6,499 bases of DNA from Candidatus Kapaibacterium sp. (GTDB lineage Bacteria > Bacteroidota > Ignavibacteria > Kapaibacteriales > UBA2268): the NCBI GenBank assembly GCA_028691175.1, contig JAQUZU010000050.1, forward strand, positions 6,477 through 12,975. Reading direction: 5' to 3'. Both the position numbers and the translations under genes were made by a program. The stretch's first letter is position 1. Each line of letters opens with the position of its first letter. Shown here one piece after another: positions 6,498-6,499 of the stretch. A model generated the notes under the pieces. It had not been told where the DNA came from and ran no database searches. It saw nothing but the letters and a program-made list of their open reading frames with translations.

Positions 6498-6499
6498 AC

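Noticed and set aside
1..6499. CRISPR array, tRNA, riboswitch, insertion sequence or defence system
   Set aside because: I saw no spaced direct repeats, cloverleaf-like sequence, transposase or nuclease motifs, and the gene-free gaps are all under 100 nt.

Overview
The window reads as ordinary chromosomal DNA of a Gram-negative bacterium, most likely from the Bacteroidota/Chlorobi/Ignavibacteria (FCB) side of the tree. The grounds are a BatD-like protein with a C-terminal DUF4381-like domain, menaquinone genes, a penicillin-amidase family enzyme, A-rich leaders with poor Shine-Dalgarno sequences, and two exact copies of the octamer TATTTTTG (which fits the Bacteroidota -7 box TAnnTTTG) upstream of start codons. 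The composition is moderately AT-rich and looks even throughout. I see no transposase, integrase, tRNA, rRNA, CRISPR array or long repeat. The lineage is an inference, not a proof.

Layout. Positions 1-3559 hold four tightly packed genes on the plus strand: the C-terminal end of a penicillin acylase family protein (1-597, cut by the window edge), a DprE2-like short-chain dehydrogenase (614-1354), menC (o-succinylbenzoate synthase, TTG start, 1356-2210) and menE (o-succinylbenzoate-CoA ligase, GTG start, 2207-3559). The junctions are 16 nt, 1 nt and a 4-nt overlap, so the last three, and probably all four, form one transcription unit. menE then meets a minus-strand gene tail to tail with an 8-nt overlap. 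That gene (3552-4445) encodes a small exported, membrane-anchored BatD-like protein. It is transcribed divergently from a plus-strand M50-type membrane metalloprotease (4537-5265) across a 91-nt intergenic region. After another 95-nt gap comes a membrane-embedded GT2 glycosyltransferase (5361-6488).

How the genes relate. MenC makes o-succinylbenzoate (OSB) and MenE activates it to OSB-CoA, two consecutive steps of classical menaquinone synthesis. The other men genes are not in the window. The dehydrogenase just upstream is not a known menaquinone enzyme. It resembles the DprE2 reductase of polyprenyl-phospho-arabinose synthesis, but its usual partner DprE1 is not here. The BatD-like protein, protease and glycosyltransferase are all envelope proteins with no evident common pathway.

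I found no convincing undescribed system. The points most worth a second look are the DprE2-like gene coupled to menCE, the stand-alone mini-BatD protein, and the shared promoter-like octamer. The only stretches without a gene are short (16, 1, 91, 95 and 11 nt).
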